The notes beneath the pieces were generated by a model. It had not been told where the DNA came from and made no database searches. It was given only the letters and a program-made list of their open reading frames with translations. A stretch of 64,000 bases of DNA from Candidatus Steffania adelgidicola (GTDB taxonomy: Bacteria > Pseudomonadota > Gammaproteobacteria > Enterobacterales > Enterobacteriaceae), in assembly GCF_020541225.1 (NCBI RefSeq), contig NZ_CP045889.1, positions 186,001-250,000 of the forward strand, in the 5' to 3' direction. This document shows positions 1-10,739 of the stretch, piece by piece. The first letter of the stretch is position 1. Each line of letters opens with the position of its first letter. The translations under genes and the position numbers were made by a program.

Positions 1-474
1 CACTTTGTAATCTTCACCTCGAGATAAAAAAGTATTTCTGGCATGCTTCCAGCTAACTTTTGTCTTAATAACGTCGTAGTGTTTTGCTGCGAGTTGGTGC
101 ATCCGTTTTTCTATCAGACCTAGATCAGCTTGGGTTAAGGTATGACTAATATCGACATCATAATAAAAACCTTGATGATTTACTGGACCCATTGCCATTT
201 TCGTATTTGGCCACAATTGTTTTATGGCATGGCCTAGCAAATGTGCACAGGAGTGGCGGATGATGTCCAATCCTGTCTTATCTTTAGAGGTAATGATAGT
301 AAGCTGAGTATCGTAATCAATTGTATCACCAGCATCGATCAGGTCCTTTTTATTAATCAGGCCAGCAATGCAGGCCTTAGCTAATCGAGGAGAGATAGTT
401 CGGGCAATATCAATAGGGGATACCGGCTCTGTAAACTGACGCTGAGTGGCGTCAGGGAGACTGATAACGGGCAT
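1..474 (-). CDS. thrS: Threonyl-tRNA synthetase, N-terminal part (runs off the window)
   Basis: Only the first 158 codons are present; the gene continues beyond base 1. The product charges tRNA-Thr with threonine in the cytoplasm. The visible part starts [11 protein letters not shown] and aligns without gaps to E. coli ThrS. It holds the small TGS domain (residues about 1-61) and the start of the editing domain, with the zinc-type HxxxH motif (HSCAH, His74 and His78) that removes mischarged serine. The frame is open to the edge, and an AAGGA ribosome binding site lies 7 bases upstream of the ATG. In E. coli thrS is followed by infC-rpmI-rplT, which would lie outside the window. Identification is secure; whether the remainder is intact cannot be seen. 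Confidence 0.95.
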   Translation of the reverse strand, partial: MPVISLPDATQRQFTEPVSPIDIARTISPRLAKACIAGLINKKDLIDAGDTIDYDTQLTIITSKDKTGLDIIRHSCAHLLGHAIKQLWPNTKMAMGPVNHQGFYYDVDISHTLTQADLGLIEKRMHQLAAKHYDVIKTKVSWKHARNTFLSRGEDYKV

Positions 475-1936
475 GTGGCTTTCCTTAAACTGCAGTGGTG
501 ATGTATATACATAAGATCACGTAGAAAAAGTAAAAAAATAAATTTTAACAAATCAAAAATGCTATCCAGCTATACCTTTTGAAATATATATAGACTATTT
601 TCCCTGTCTTATATTTTAACTTGTTGAATTTGAATATGCTTGGATTATAAAATCGGGTTGTTTTGGCAAAGATTTTTGATTGGTTCTCAAAGCTATCTTT
701 ACCGCTATCTATTTTTCAACTATCGTTGATTTCAAATAAGTACCTCTAAGCTAGATGATGCTGTAATCAAGATAATTTTACTCTATAAAATTCACTCATT
801 TATCAGTTTTATTAGCTAACTAGGAAGGCTCTTATGGCTTTAATTTTATAGAATTAAGTGGAGTATTTATATAACTCAGTGAGTTATTGACAATACTGTA
901 ACTCGTTACGTTCATGAGTTTGATGTGTAACGACCATATCGTGTTATTTTGGATTTGCATAATCAAACCATGCAGCATTCTTTTCGTATGAGTTCAGTTT
1001 GTTATCATAGGGAGTTGTCATACATCATCTGATGATACATGTTTTATATCGTTTCTCATTTCAAAAAAAAGCAAAATACTTGTGCGATACGAGAAAGAAC
1101 TAGGATATAGAGATATGAATCTAAATGATGTTCATTTATCTATTAAGTGTTTTTTCTTACTACATAACCGGGAAAACATAACAAAACTGTATAACATCTA
1201 AAATAATAATTTCATCTTAAGTTTTATTCACATAAAGAATGTTTTTAGCCATTTATTTTTTAATTTAAACACGAGATGATGATTTATAATTAATTATGTG
1301 AAAATTATTTTTTATACATTTTTTACTTAGTTTGTTTCATATCAAAATAGTTCACAAAGGATATGTTTCGGCAACTTTGATTTTATTATAGATTTTATCT
1401 AAGAAGGAATGGTCTATCTCAAGATAGATATCTTCTTTAGTTTTTCCTGTTTTTTATAAAGTTTAAATCTGGTAAAAGATAGTTAGGAATGATACCTGAT
1501 AACGGTTTATAGAATATGTACCATATCTAAAGATAAAGGTTATTTACCATAGTAGTTTTATTTTATATTTGTAATAAATTTAATTAATTATCTAAATTAT
1601 TTGATCTTGATTGAGCGGCTTAATGATATTGGAAAATAGTGAGATAGTTAAATGAGAATAATGTAAAAAATAGAAATATTATGGCTGGATGTAAAATTAA
1701 ATTTTTTAAGTATCACTTCTAATACGGAAAAGCATCGGACTTATTTTATAAGTACCTAACTAGGTTAGCAATGGGTTTATATATAGCAAGATACTTTTCT
1801 ATAGTGTCACGGTTATTTAGAAGATACGTTATTGCTGTTATATCTGCGATTGTTGAGAGTGTCTCCTTCTTGATGCTGTCTATATCAAAGGGAGTAGAGA
1901 AGATTATGGTTTGTTTTTACTTCTATAGCGATAGAT
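475..1936. other. Long AT-rich spacer without a recognised gene
   Basis: About 1.46 kb between thrS and the end of mltC. All frames are broken by frequent stops. I recognise no gene remnant. The only clear structure is the hairpin at 1399-1440. In E. coli mltC is followed by nupG, and no trace of that is visible here. Confidence 0.6.
1399..1447 (+). terminator. Orphan terminator-like hairpin
   Basis: An inner perfect 7-bp stem with a CA loop (1413-1428) sits inside an outer stem of CTAAGAAG with CTTCTTTAG (one bulged T). A TTTTTCC tract follows on the + strand. This is the shape of a rho-independent terminator, but no intact + strand gene lies upstream, so it may be a relic of a lost gene. 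Confidence 0.4.
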
Positions 1937-3031
1937 TCAGGGCTTGTCGATACCATTAATATCTGTATTTTTTTGAAAATGAGTCACTTTATATAAATAG
2001 TGTCGTGCTTCAATTGAAGGATGTTGCGTGGATAATATTTTATATACTTCGTTTGGACGCATGGCGTTAATTATGTGGAAGGCTTGATTTTGCTCGCGTG
2101 CGAAGATTCTTAGCACACTACCGGCGCCTCCGTTATAGGCGGTAATCACCGCGTAGCGCCGTGATACGGGATTAGCAATACCACCTAAGTAGCTATTTTG
2201 TAACATGCTTAAATAGGCAGTACCAATATCAATGTTGTTTTCTGGATCTAATAAGTCCCTACGGTTAGGCTGACCCCACTTTCCTTTCATTTTAAATACA
2301 TCACGTCCTGCGGTTTTTCGTACTACCTGCATCAAACCTAGTGCATCTGCGTGGCTTACCGCATAGGGGTTAAAATTTGACTCTGTTTGTATAATCGCGA
2401 GAATTAGTGACTGATCAACACCATAGTGTTTTGAGGCTCTACGTATTATACTGAGATATTTATAAGCACGTTTTTCCATATGTTTCGGTACTAGCTGAAT
2501 GGTAATAAAAAAAATTTTTCTAGAGCCATTTGTGCGTTTCTGTAAACAGGTATTCAGAAGATAATCGGCAAAATGACTGGCATGCCACTTCCATCGAATA
2601 GGTTCCCCTTTATCATCAAGAATTTGATTTTCATGAAGAAATATTTTTTTGTTGACCTGAACGTTACCTGTATCTAAATCAAGATCGATTATGCTGGGAT
2701 CCATATCCATTAACATGGTGTGAATAAGCGATTGGCGTAAATGCTCTCTCGGATTGTCATCGGCAATTGTTTCAATCGTGATGGTACCGGTATCCATGTT
2801 TAGGTCACTTCGAGTTTTATATTGATCACTATATGTAATATGGTCTTTGGGTCTAGTAATTGCACTTTCATTTGGCCCCCAGAGATTTTCAATATTATAA
2901 GAAAATTGATTTATCAAGACATCAAAACCGTTAGTGTCTTTGATTTTCGTTTTGTTTTTCACTCTATTTTTTATACTAGAACATGACATCAATAATGAGG
3001 AAATAATTAATAAAAACAATAGTTTTTTCAT
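1937..3031 (-). CDS. mltC: Membrane-bound lytic murein transglycosylase C
   Basis: Cleaves the MurNAc-GlcNAc bond of peptidoglycan with formation of 1,6-anhydromuropeptides, from the inner face of the outer membrane. 364 residues, against about 359 in E. coli. The N-terminus is a lipoprotein signal with lipobox LMSC (Cys17). The C-terminal half is the SLT lysozyme-like domain: the catalytic Glu lies near residue 216 in QTESNFNPYAV, followed by ALGLMQV and AYNGGAGSVLR. It is the last gene of the conserved mutY-yggX-mltC block, 57 bases after yggX. No clear ribosome binding site precedes the ATG. It implies a peptidoglycan wall that is still remodelled, and a working Lol pathway to place it (lolCDE lies at 39-42 kb). 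Confidence 0.95.
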   Translation of the reverse strand: MKKLLFLLIISSLLMSCSSIKNRVKNKTKIKDTNGFDVLINQFSYNIENLWGPNESAITRPKDHITYSDQYKTRSDLNMDTGTITIETIADDNPREHLRQSLIHTMLMDMDPSIIDLDLDTGNVQVNKKIFLHENQILDDKGEPIRWKWHASHFADYLLNTCLQKRTNGSRKIFFITIQLVPKHMEKRAYKYLSIIRRASKHYGVDQSLILAIIQTESNFNPYAVSHADALGLMQVVRKTAGRDVFKMKGKWGQPNRRDLLDPENNIDIGTAYLSMLQNSYLGGIANPVSRRYAVITAYNGGAGSVLRIFAREQNQAFHIINAMRPNEVYKILSTQHPSIEARHYLYKVTHFQKNTDINGIDKP

Positions 3032-3088
3032 GTGATGAGCCGTATCAAGACTGGAAGTCTTAAGAACTTATCCCGCTATGGAAAGAAG

Positions 3089-3361
3089 TTATGCACTTGA
3101 TGGGGTATGCCCCTCCAGATGTACATCCTGATCCTTAAATAGAAAATTTATCATTTCTTTTTCCAATGTTTTACGATCTTTAGCCTTGATCAAACAAAGT
3201 TTCTTTTCGTTAATAAGCATCGTTTGTTTTATTTTCCACTGCGTCCATGCTGCTTGAGAAATATTTTCATAAATACGCTTCCCCAGTTCTCCTGGATAAA
3301 ACTCAAAATCCTGTCCTTTTTCTTCTCGCTTCAAAAAGACACAATAAATTATTCTAGCCAT
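3089..3361 (-). CDS. yggX: Fe(II) trafficking protein YggX
   Basis: Small cytoplasmic protein (90 residues, E. coli 91) thought to help iron trafficking and to protect Fe-S clusters from oxidative damage. The conserved features are all visible: [11 protein letters not shown] near the N-terminus, [27 protein letters not shown], and a C-terminal HLEGHTP close to the E. coli HIEGYTP. A GAGGA ribosome binding site precedes the start. It lies directly downstream of mutY, an Fe-S enzyme, as in E. coli, and the spacing suggests one transcript with mutY and mltC. Confidence 0.95.
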   Translation of the reverse strand: MARIIYCVFLKREEKGQDFEFYPGELGKRIYENISQAAWTQWKIKQTMLINEKKLCLIKAKDRKTLEKEMINFLFKDQDVHLEGHTPSSA

Positions 3362-3410
3362 ATTTTTTCCTCTTTTTATCAGTTATTAGAGATAAGGTAG
3401 TATATTGAAG

Positions 3411-4451
3411 CTAGTGAAGCTGAAACAGCAATCGCCTCACCGGTGTTGCCAGTCCGATCAGCGACGGTGTAGTTAAGTTATACCAGAGTCCGGTACCTTC
3501 ATCCATGGAGCATTGAATGCTACGCACCTTCTGCCAGATTGGTATAATGTCTAAATAGAAATGACTAAAAGTATGATGTATACAACTCAGTTGTTGGAAT
3601 TGGTCATATGGAAAACCATGTTGATTGAGCCAGATAGCTAATGATTCCAGAGCCGAAAACTGGGGAAAACAGAACAGACCACCCCACACACCCAGTGCAG
3701 GGCGTTGTTCAAGCCACACGTGGTTCTTGTGTTGCAGAAGCAAAAACCAGGTGGTTTTTTTTGGCAAGATCTTTTTGGTTTTTTTACCAGGATATTTTGT
3801 CCAATTATTAGTTAGATAGGCCTGACAACCCTTTTTTAATGGGCAGTGTATGCATTTCGGTCGAGAGCGGATACAGACCATCGCACCTAAATCCATCATG
3901 CCTTGGTTAAATTGGGCCACTTTTTTAGCCGGAGTGAGATTTTCAGTAAGTTGCCACAGATGGTTTTCTACCTTTTTTTTACCAGGCCATCCAGAAATTC
4001 CATAGTATCGGGAGAGGACCCGTTTTACATTACCGTCAAGAATCGGATAGTGCTTATGAAAAGCGAGAGACAAGATTGCGCCAGCGGTAGATCGGCCAAT
4101 GCCAGGCAGGGCGATAATAGAATCAAAGTTTGAAGGAAATTCACCATGATATTGTTTCACGATAAGCTGAGCTGTTTTATGAAGATTGCGTGCGCGAGCG
4201 TAGTACCCTAAGCCTGTCCACAAATGCAAAACTTCATTTAGAGAAGCTGCTGCTAACTGGAAGACATCAGGAAATTCAGTTATAAAGCGTTGAAAATAAG
4301 GGATAACTGTGATCACTTGTGTTTGCTGCAACATGATTTCCGATAACCAGATTGTATATGGCGTTTTCTCTAGTTGCCAAGGTAGTGTTTTTCGCCCGAC
4401 TTGCTGGTACCAGGTTAGAACGAGTTGTGCGAATAGCAGTGTTTCCGTCAT
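3411..4451 (-). CDS. mutY: Adenine DNA glycosylase MutY
   Basis: Removes adenine mispaired with 8-oxoguanine or guanine, preventing G:C to T:A mutation. The HhH-GPD fold is complete: catalytic Glu in EIMLQQTQV, the helix-hairpin-helix [10 protein letters not shown], the catalytic Asp in LDGNVKR, and the [4Fe-4S] loop C-x6-C-x2-C-x5-C (CIRSRPKC, then HCPLKKGC). The C-terminal NUDIX-like domain that senses 8-oxoG is present ([20 protein letters not shown]). A longer frame opens at 4478, but the ATG at 4451 gives a protein (346 residues) that lines up with the E. coli start. It is head-to-head with trmB, 170 bases away, and first gene of the mutY-yggX-mltC unit. Keeping MutY is notable in a shrinking, AT-rich genome, because its target lesion produces T:A base pairs. 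Confidence 0.95.
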   Translation of the reverse strand: MTETLLFAQLVLTWYQQVGRKTLPWQLEKTPYTIWLSEIMLQQTQVITVIPYFQRFITEFPDVFQLAAASLNEVLHLWTGLGYYARARNLHKTAQLIVKQYHGEFPSNFDSIIALPGIGRSTAGAILSLAFHKHYPILDGNVKRVLSRYYGISGWPGKKKVENHLWQLTENLTPAKKVAQFNQGMMDLGAMVCIRSRPKCIHCPLKKGCQAYLTNNWTKYPGKKTKKILPKKTTWFLLLQHKNHVWLEQRPALGVWGGLFCFPQFSALESLAIWLNQHGFPYDQFQQLSCIHHTFSHFYLDIIPIWQKVRSIQCSMDEGTGLWYNLTTPSLIGLATPVRRLLFQLH

Positions 4452-4621
4452 GGAGAAAGTATCGTCTAGATAGACCAAAATTCACGTTATTAATAATAAT
4501 GTATGATTTGAGCATAGTGCAGATAGACTGTAAATAAGAATTTACCTCTGTTCTATGAAGATTCATTGGTTTTATTATTGTATAATAAATACTAAGCAAC
4601 CATTTCATATTGTGAAGTGTA

Positions 4622-5341
4622 ATGAGTAAAAACATCATTTTCCCTACATTTAATCATCAGGGTTGTGCGCTTCGGCGAATTTGCAGTTTTGTCCGACGAG
4701 ATGGTCGGGTGACCAAGAAGCAAAGGCAGGCGCTTGATACGCTTTGGGCGGTGATGGGAGTAGACTATCAGGTAAAATTTCTAGATTTTAATATTCTATT
4801 TTCCCGAACAGCAAGGGTGACGCTAGAAATTGGATTTGGGATGGGGGAATCTCTAGTGGTCATGGCTCAAGCGGAGTCTGAGCAAGATTTTCTCGGTGTC
4901 GAAGTTTACCTAGCAGGCATTGGTGCCTGTCTCGCTAGTGCCCGAGAAGTGAACCTGAGTAATATACGCGTGATATGTCACGATGCGGTGGAAGTTCTCG
5001 AGCACATGATCCCGGATAATTCTTTAGCGCGGGTGCAGCTGTTTTTTCCTGATCCTTGGCAGAAAGCGCGACATAATAAACGCCGTATTGTACAAGTGCC
5101 ATTTGTTAAATTAGTCGCCCAAAAACTCTCTAAACACGGAGTGTTTCATATGGCAACTGATTGGCAACCATACGCTGAACATATGGTAATGGTGATGTCT
5201 AAAACTGATTCTTTCCGTAATCTTTCTTCATCAGGTGACTATATCCTACGTCCAGGAAGTCGCCCTTTAACTAAGTTTGAACGTCGCGGTCAACGATTAG
5301 GTCATACTATTTGGGATTTGATTTTCGAAAAAAAATCATGA
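4622..5341 (+). CDS. trmB: tRNA (guanine-N7)-methyltransferase
   Basis: Makes m7G46 in the variable loop of many tRNAs using S-adenosylmethionine. 239 residues, the same length as E. coli TrmB. The SAM-binding motif [10 protein letters not shown] lies near residue 70, the family signature [15 protein letters not shown] near residue 142, and the C-terminal [12 protein letters not shown] motif that contacts the tRNA is intact. Divergent from mutY, as in E. coli. The next E. coli gene, yggL, is not recognisable downstream. Confidence 0.95.
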   Translation: MSKNIIFPTFNHQGCALRRICSFVRRDGRVTKKQRQALDTLWAVMGVDYQVKFLDFNILFSRTARVTLEIGFGMGESLVVMAQAESEQDFLGVEVYLAGIGACLASAREVNLSNIRVICHDAVEVLEHMIPDNSLARVQLFFPDPWQKARHNKRRIVQVPFVKLVAQKLSKHGVFHMATDWQPYAEHMVMVMSKTDSFRNLSSSGDYILRPGSRPLTKFERRGQRLGHTIWDLIFEKKS

Positions 5342-6495
5342 TCTGATTTTATCGTGTTTTAGGTAATATGATTTTGAAGATAAATCTTACTTATGGATAT
5401 AAGTATTCCGATTATCTCGTTCTATCTTCTGGCTATGTTTGTAGCTAATTAATAATTATGAAATTCAATAAGGAATTATAAAACATAATTATTTTCATAT
5501 AAATACATGAGGATTGTCTTATATAGTTTTCAGATATTATAGCAGTGTTGTTATGTTTCTTTATATCAAGCTATGAGAGAAGTTTTTCACTGATGCGATA
5601 ATGAGTGTAAGTATTTGCTTAGAGTGTTGTTGAAAACTTATCTTAGACTATTGTTTATCTGCTTTATAGTCACTCTCGGTTTCAGAAGCGGCTTCTTTAT
5701 CCATGATATTCTTTTTTATGGTTAAATAAATTCGTCCCCTAATTTGGGGTAATTGATTTTTTTTGTGTGTTTTAAAAATACATTTATGAGAAAACACCGA
5801 TCTCATTTTCTCTCGTAGTCAGTTAGTAAAGCAAGTTTTTCAATAGTCAGATTTCATTGATCTTTTCCTCTGCTGATTTGCGCAATCTTTAAACATCTTT
5901 CCGTTTTTTTAGATAAATTAATTTAACAAGAAATATTCTCTTGGTGCTGTTGATATAAAAATAAATGGTTATCAAGGTATTGATATGGAAAATAAATCGG
6001 CATAAGTTTTGACGCTATGCTGCCTTATTATAATGTTTTGATTATTTTGTGGGGAGTGAGTTCAAGAGTTTTAGAAGCTAGTCTAAGTGTGTGTGATTTT
6101 TTAAATGGTTTGAAGTATAAACTTCACTGGTGAGCAGTGCATTCCCTATTTATAGAAGCATGATGGTATTTTACCCTCGACTTTATCTTTTGCTAAGTAT
6201 CTTGGTATAAATAGAGCTAATCAAGAGGTTTAATTGCAGATGAAAATCAATATGATACGGAATTTATGTTAATTAAAAATAGTTTTGTCTTTTTCAAAGA
6301 CTGAATGCTTAGTTTTATCTGTTAAAAGATGGCTTTTCTTTAAAATCAACTTATTAACTCATATTAGACAATGTTGCTATGATCTGGTTTCTTATTTATA
6401 TCAGCAATGCGACATTGAGTTTTTAAAGTGAGAGGTAGTAGAATGCTAATATAGTAATATATTTAAAGTTTATGGTTGTTAACCAGAGATATGTA
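5342..6495. other. AT-rich spacer, no gene recognised
   Basis: About 1.15 kb between trmB and pyrF. In E. coli trmB is followed by yggL, and pyrF is preceded by lapA-lapB. I looked for YggL and for the zinc-ribbon C-terminus of LapB and saw neither. The block CCCC-TAATTT-GGGG near 5735-5748, followed by a T tract, is a weak terminator candidate. Otherwise I see nothing. Confidence 0.55.
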
Positions 6496-7248
6496 ATGAC
6501 ATCTACGAAAATATCTTCCATGTTAGCTCAACAACATGTTTACTCGCCAGTAATCGTGGCGTTGGATTATCATGATGTGCACCAGGCGTTAGCGTTTGCT
6601 GATAGGGTGAGTCCGCAGCAGTGCCGACTAAAAATTGGTAGCGAAATGTTTACCCATTCAGGATTAACGCTGGTGCAGGTTTTACAAAAGCGTGGTTTTG
6701 ATATTTTCCTAGATCTAAAATTCCACGATATCCCTAATACGGTGGCTAAAGCGGTTAGTGTGGCAGCGGAGTTAGGTGTATGGATGGTCAATGTACATGC
6801 TAGCGGTGGTGAACGTATGATGGCCTCGGCAAGAGAGGCGCTAATACCGTTTGGAAATAATGCTCCTATCCTTATCGCTGTCACGGTGTTGACTAGCATG
6901 AATGAACAGGATCTGCGGGGGATAGGTTTCTCCGGCACTGTGGAAGATCATACCATCCGTCTAGCGATACTCGCAAAAAAATGTGGCTTGAATGGTGTAG
7001 TGTGTTCCACCTGGGAAGCAACACGACTAAAAATAAACTGTGGTGCAGTGTTTAAAGTGGTGACACCGGGAATCAGACCCGAGGGTAGCAATGCAGGAGA
7101 TCAGTGTAGAGTTATGACGCCATTGGAGGCGAAGCAGGTTGGTGTAGATTATATGGTAATCGGGCGCCCTATTACTCAAGCAGATGATCCTGGCGCCGCA
7201 CTGTCTGCTATCTTAAACACATTACCTATTGAAAAAAAACATGTCTGA
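6496..7248 (+). CDS. pyrF: Orotidine 5'-phosphate decarboxylase
   Basis: Last step of UMP synthesis: decarboxylation of orotidine 5'-phosphate. The TIM barrel is complete: substrate Asp in VALDYHD, catalytic Lys/Asp set in [18 protein letters not shown], and the phosphate-binding TPGIRPEG and VIGRPITQ. A frame opens at 6472, but the ATG at 6496 (MTSTKIS) has an AGAG-type ribosome binding site and gives 250 residues, close to the E. coli 245. The ATG at 6517 is a further alternative. The stop overlaps the start of the yciH pseudogene (ATGTCTGA), as expected of an operon. Intact pyrF implies that UMP can be made at least from OMP. Confidence 0.95.
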   Translation: MTSTKISSMLAQQHVYSPVIVALDYHDVHQALAFADRVSPQQCRLKIGSEMFTHSGLTLVQVLQKRGFDIFLDLKFHDIPNTVAKAVSVAAELGVWMVNVHASGGERMMASAREALIPFGNNAPILIAVTVLTSMNEQDLRGIGFSGTVEDHTIRLAILAKKCGLNGVVCSTWEATRLKINCGAVFKVVTPGIRPEGSNAGDQCRVMTPLEAKQVGVDYMVIGRPITQADDPGAALSAILNTLPIEKKHV

Positions 7249-7551
7249 TTCACGTCGATTGGTATATGCAAGAGATAATAGGGCGGATTGGTGCGCTTGA
7301 AGATCAGTCAGTATGAGGCAATATTGTATATTTCGGCCTTAGATTCAGGGTAGACAAGGTAAGAGTGTATACTTAATTATTAGTTTAAATGAGAATCCAT
7401 TTGCGTTGAAGACACTTGATATTGAGCTGAAAAATATGCTAGCGGTGGTTCGGTAAAAGACGGTATGATTGAAATCCAAGGTGATAAATATGATTATTTA
7501 AAGTTTCTATTAGAAATGAAGGGATGAAAGGTTAACTTAGCGAATAGTTAA
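7241..7551 (+). pseudogene. yciH: Ghost of yciH (SUI1/eIF1-like translation factor)
   Basis: Begins in overlap with the pyrF stop as [13 protein letters not shown], then decays. Later pieces in shifting frames still match E. coli YciH in order: KGKSVYLIISLNEN (against KGKGVCLITGVDL), LDIELKNM followed by SGGSVKDGMIEIQGDK (against CGGAVKDGVIEIQGDK), then YDYLKFLLEMKG, a TGA stop, and KVNLA. There are several internal stops and at least one frameshift. The gene is certainly non-functional as annotated. E. coli YciH resembles eukaryotic eIF1 and is dispensable, so its loss beside an intact pyrF is ordinary reductive decay. Confidence 0.85.
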
Positions 7552-8855
7552 GTTAAATCTTATTTTGTTGTTTTTCAACATGTACTTGGGTGGTGAGAAT
7601 AAGGTTTTTAAGAAATAGATGTCATCTACCTCAAATATAGTTAAAAATCTTTACAATAAGATTATTGCTAATAGTGATTTTCCGATTTATCTTTTGACTA
7701 GTTGTACGTATACAATGGGAGCGGTCATCAGGATTACTATAAACACTAAACTCATGATGGGTTTAATCGGTTTATAGATTATACAGACTGTGTAGATCCT
7801 CAATCGCAATTTTAATTTTAATAGTAATGAAAGTCATACAGGGATGATAAAAATTATGAGTTATGATATAGAAGCACTACTAGCCCTATTCCGGAATATT
7901 GTCAATGTAGCCATCCACATCATAAATACTGGTATACTACCGCATTTTTAGATTATTAGAATTTTATTCTATAAAATGCTCTTCAAGTTTACTTCTGTAT
8001 TTTATTTACAGTAACATGTTGAGTAAAAATGGTAAGCGAGCGCATGATATCATCATGATTGGTTTTTAGAGCCAGCTGATGATTGTTATTACGCTCAGAG
8101 TCACAAGAGAAAGATGATGTTGACAATAAAGATCGGTTTCATAATCATTTAGAAATGGTTATTTGTTTATTTTTGGGAATCAGAGTGCTAGTTTCTAAAA
8201 AAACTAGTGGTATCTTTTTTAATTGATTAATGATTTTTGTCGGTTATACGTTAATGCAAAAAACTTATGCCACTTTTTACTCATACGTGGATCGCGTTTT
8301 ATGAAGATAAAAACGGAGAAGTTAGGAGAAATAAAACGGAAAAAATTTAATCTTTTGTGTTAAGAATGTAAATGCTATGCATCCTGTTATCTGGGTGTAA
8401 CCCGGTAAAGCATCCTCGACAAATTCTATATATAACTGCAGAAAACTAGCTGTGTTAGGTGTGGAATATCTAACTTGATAAGTTTATGGTATCGGGATAG
8501 TATTAATTTGAGTTTTGATACGAAAGTAATGGGGATAATAATAGTCGTTTTTAACTTTTTTATTGGCCGAAGTTCAATAAAAAAGCTTAATAATCATAGG
8601 TGTTCCTATGCAGCAATATATATGACAGTATATTGATTAGATACTAACTTGATCTCTTGTGGTGGTAAGTTACGTATGTGTATGGACTAAAGGTTCTTGT
8701 TTTAAGGTAACATCTGCTGATGATGAAGCAGAACGCAGGGTACTCTCTATAGCATAAGCAAATCGGGAAATACAGTCTTTAAAAGAGTTTAGAATATAAA
8801 CCCTTCATGGATTAAAGTATACAGATTTACTGGGCTGTAAGGTCATAACGCAGAA
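7552..8855. other. AT-rich spacer, nothing recognised
   Basis: 1.3 kb between the yciH and folK ghosts, with dense stop codons in all frames. A short stretch on the + strand near 8700-8790 reads VTSADDEAERRVLSIA in one frame and looks more coding-like than its surroundings, but I could not assign it. In E. coli panB-panC follow folK; I saw no trace of them on the minus strand. Confidence 0.5.
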
Positions 8856-9275
8856 CTTAGTGTAGATGCCAGTTAACGAGTGATTTTTGGGGAAGTGTTA
8901 ACTCGAGTGCTGTGCCAATTTTAGCAAAAGGATAAAGCATGAATTTTCGATTATGAAGGGTGTAAGTTTTCCAGAACTAGGTTTTTTCTCCCTATCGGAT
9001 TTTCTGATGAGATTTACCTACGCTTTGGTTCGATCTCCTGGATATGAGCTGCTAGATTATTCCAGAATAACAGCAAGGTTTAACGGAGTTCAAAAAAAGC
9101 TGGTTGGTCTTATCTAAACTAACTGGCGACTGTCTTAAATAAGACGAGAATGGGATAAGCTCTGTGTGGTAGATTTGCTTGCTAGCGTGTGGATGGCGTT
9201 GCGTAGGTGTGGTGCTGAAGACTATAATACTTCACCTAAGTTAGTACCTAGGGGCGCAGTCCAATCAGACACGAT
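8856..9275 (-). pseudogene. folK: Ghost of folK (dihydropterin pyrophosphokinase)
   Basis: The minus strand directly after pcnB holds the collinear remains of FolK, as in the E. coli pcnB-folK order. Pieces in shifting frames: APLGTNLGEV (E. coli IGSNLASPLEQV), RNAIHTLASKS and SLSHSRLI (VNAALKALGDIPESHILTVSS), FK-TVAS, a stop, FR, a stop, DQPAFF (FYRTPPLGPQDQPDYL), HIQEIEPKRR (HTQRIELQQGR), ENPIGRKNLVLE (ERWGPRTLDLDI), and YTLHNRKFMLYPFAKIGTALEL (YDMKNRGFMLWPLFEIAPEL). There are at least five stops plus frameshifts. Intact FolK transfers pyrophosphate from ATP to 6-hydroxymethyl-dihydropterin in folate synthesis, so de novo folate synthesis is probably broken here unless another copy exists. 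Confidence 0.85.
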
Positions 9276-9278
9276 GCA

Positions 9279-10673
9279 TCAGATACAATCATGATTAGAT
9301 AGTGGACGATGGTCGTATGGAGATAAATAGCCTTCCTTATTCAGTAATAAGGTAAGCATGTTTTTTTGTCGGGGGACTTCAGCGACCTGAAACTCCCCCC
9401 ACCAGCTACTAAGAATCTGTAGTTCTTCATTGTTTTCCACTTCAGCGCGAAGTATGAGTAAATCATAGGCAGCACGAAATTTAGGATGTTCCATCATCTT
9501 ATAGGCTCGACTGCCTTCTCTACGAGATAGATGAAGTTGAAGTTGCCAGATATCACGCATCAGCGTGGTTAAGCGTTTAGGGATGGCTAGAGTGCGACAT
9601 TGTTCTCCAAGAACATCATTCATTGCTAGTGAAAAATTATTTAAATAAGATAAATGATTTTCTTGGGTAAGTATGTTTGCATGCGCTAATAGCGGATACC
9701 AAAGCATGGCAGCGAATAAGAAGGCGGGATTAACTCGCATATTGTTACGAAAACGTTGATCGGTGTTTCCCAGTACTCGGAGCACCATTTTTTCCATATG
9801 ACTGTCAGCATGTTTAGTAAAGTTACGGCTGATAAGCGTGAAGAGTGGTTGGAATAGTTGATATTGACATAAGAGATGATAACTGGCTTCACCATATCCA
9901 GATTGAAGCAGTTTGAGTGCCTCTTCAAACAAACGAGTTGAAGGAATGTCGTATAATAGCGCTGCCAATCGAGGAATCGGTTCGGCGGTTTCTTGTGTGA
10001 TGGTCATCTTCAGCTTAGCTGCAAAGCGTATCGCGCGCAGCATTCGTACCGGATCTTCCCTATAACGGGTTTCTGGGTCACCAATCAGACGGATATTACC
10101 TTTCTTTAGGTCTATTAATCCACCGGTATAGTCGCGCAAGGTGAAATCAGATACGCTGTAATAAAGGCTATTCACAGAGAAGTCTCGCCGTTGAGCATCT
10201 TCTTCAATAGACCCGAAGATATTGTCGCGAAGTAGAATACCATTCTGGCCGAGACGAGCGGCGCTCTTCATGTTTTCCTGTGGGTTCTGGATTGTATGAT
10301 GGCCGCGGAATGTCGCAACTTCAATAACTTCGCCTCCAAATATGACGTGGGCTAGTCGGAAACGGCGACCAACTAGTCGGCAATTACGAAATAGTTTTCG
10401 CATCTGATCGGGTGTAGCGCTGGTGCTGATATCGAAGTCCTTGGGTTTCTTACCCAAAAGAAGATCGCGAACGCCACCGCCAACTAAATAAGCTTCATAT
10501 CCAGCCTTATTAAGGCGGTCAAGTACCTTTAAAGCATTATCACTAATCTCTTTACGAGAGATGGAATGGTGGTTTCTTAGGATAATCGTCAAGGGGCGTC
10601 TATCCTCTGGTGCTGTTTCCCCACTTTCACGATTGAGCACCTTACGGAGGAAATTGGCTACTCGGGTAAAAAT
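9279..10673 (-). CDS. pcnB: Poly(A) polymerase I, starting at an ATT codon
   Basis: Adds 3' poly(A) tails that promote RNA decay. The nucleotidyltransferase head is intact: [18 protein letters not shown] holds the GG and DxD motifs, followed by [28 protein letters not shown] and the RNA-binding C-terminus. E. coli PcnB starts (M)FTRVANF at an AUU codon. Here the same residues IFTRVANF begin with ATT at 10673-10671, preceded about 5 bases upstream by GAGGTG. An ATG-initiated frame extends to 10742 (487 residues), but the extra 23 residues match nothing and have no good ribosome binding site. The ATT start gives 464 residues, close to E. coli, and lacks the basic E. coli tail. A folK ghost follows at once. 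Start choice is an inference; the gene is secure. Confidence 0.93.
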   Translation of the reverse strand: MFTRVANFLRKVLNRESGETAPEDRRPLTIILRNHHSISRKEISDNALKVLDRLNKAGYEAYLVGGGVRDLLLGKKPKDFDISTSATPDQMRKLFRNCRLVGRRFRLAHVIFGGEVIEVATFRGHHTIQNPQENMKSAARLGQNGILLRDNIFGSIEEDAQRRDFSVNSLYYSVSDFTLRDYTGGLIDLKKGNIRLIGDPETRYREDPVRMLRAIRFAAKLKMTITQETAEPIPRLAALLYDIPSTRLFEEALKLLQSGYGEASYHLLCQYQLFQPLFTLISRNFTKHADSHMEKMVLRVLGNTDQRFRNNMRVNPAFLFAAMLWYPLLAHANILTQENHLSYLNNFSLAMNDVLGEQCRTLAIPKRLTTLMRDIWQLQLHLSRREGSRAYKMMEHPKFRAAYDLLILRAEVENNEELQILSSWWGEFQVAEVPRQKNMLTLLLNKEGYLSPYDHRPLSNHDCI

Positions 10674-10677
10674 AGTA

Positions 10678-10683
10678 CACCTC
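10678..10683 (-). promoter_or_regulatory. Ribosome binding site supporting the ATT start of pcnB
   Basis: On the minus strand the sequence reads GAGGTG, then TACT, then ATT TTT ACC CGA GTA. This strong Shine-Dalgarno match just before ATT, together with the conserved FTRVANF, decides the start. The rare AUU codon is expected to keep translation low and sensitive to initiation factor IF3. Confidence 0.7.
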
Positions 10684-10739
10684 AAACGGTAATAAATACA
10701 TAGAAATAAGGTAAAACAGAAACTCATAACAATTGGTCC

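Noticed and set aside
1771..1959. 62-codon frame ending over the mltC tail
   Set aside because: No similarity, hydrophobic by composition only, partly antisense to mltC.
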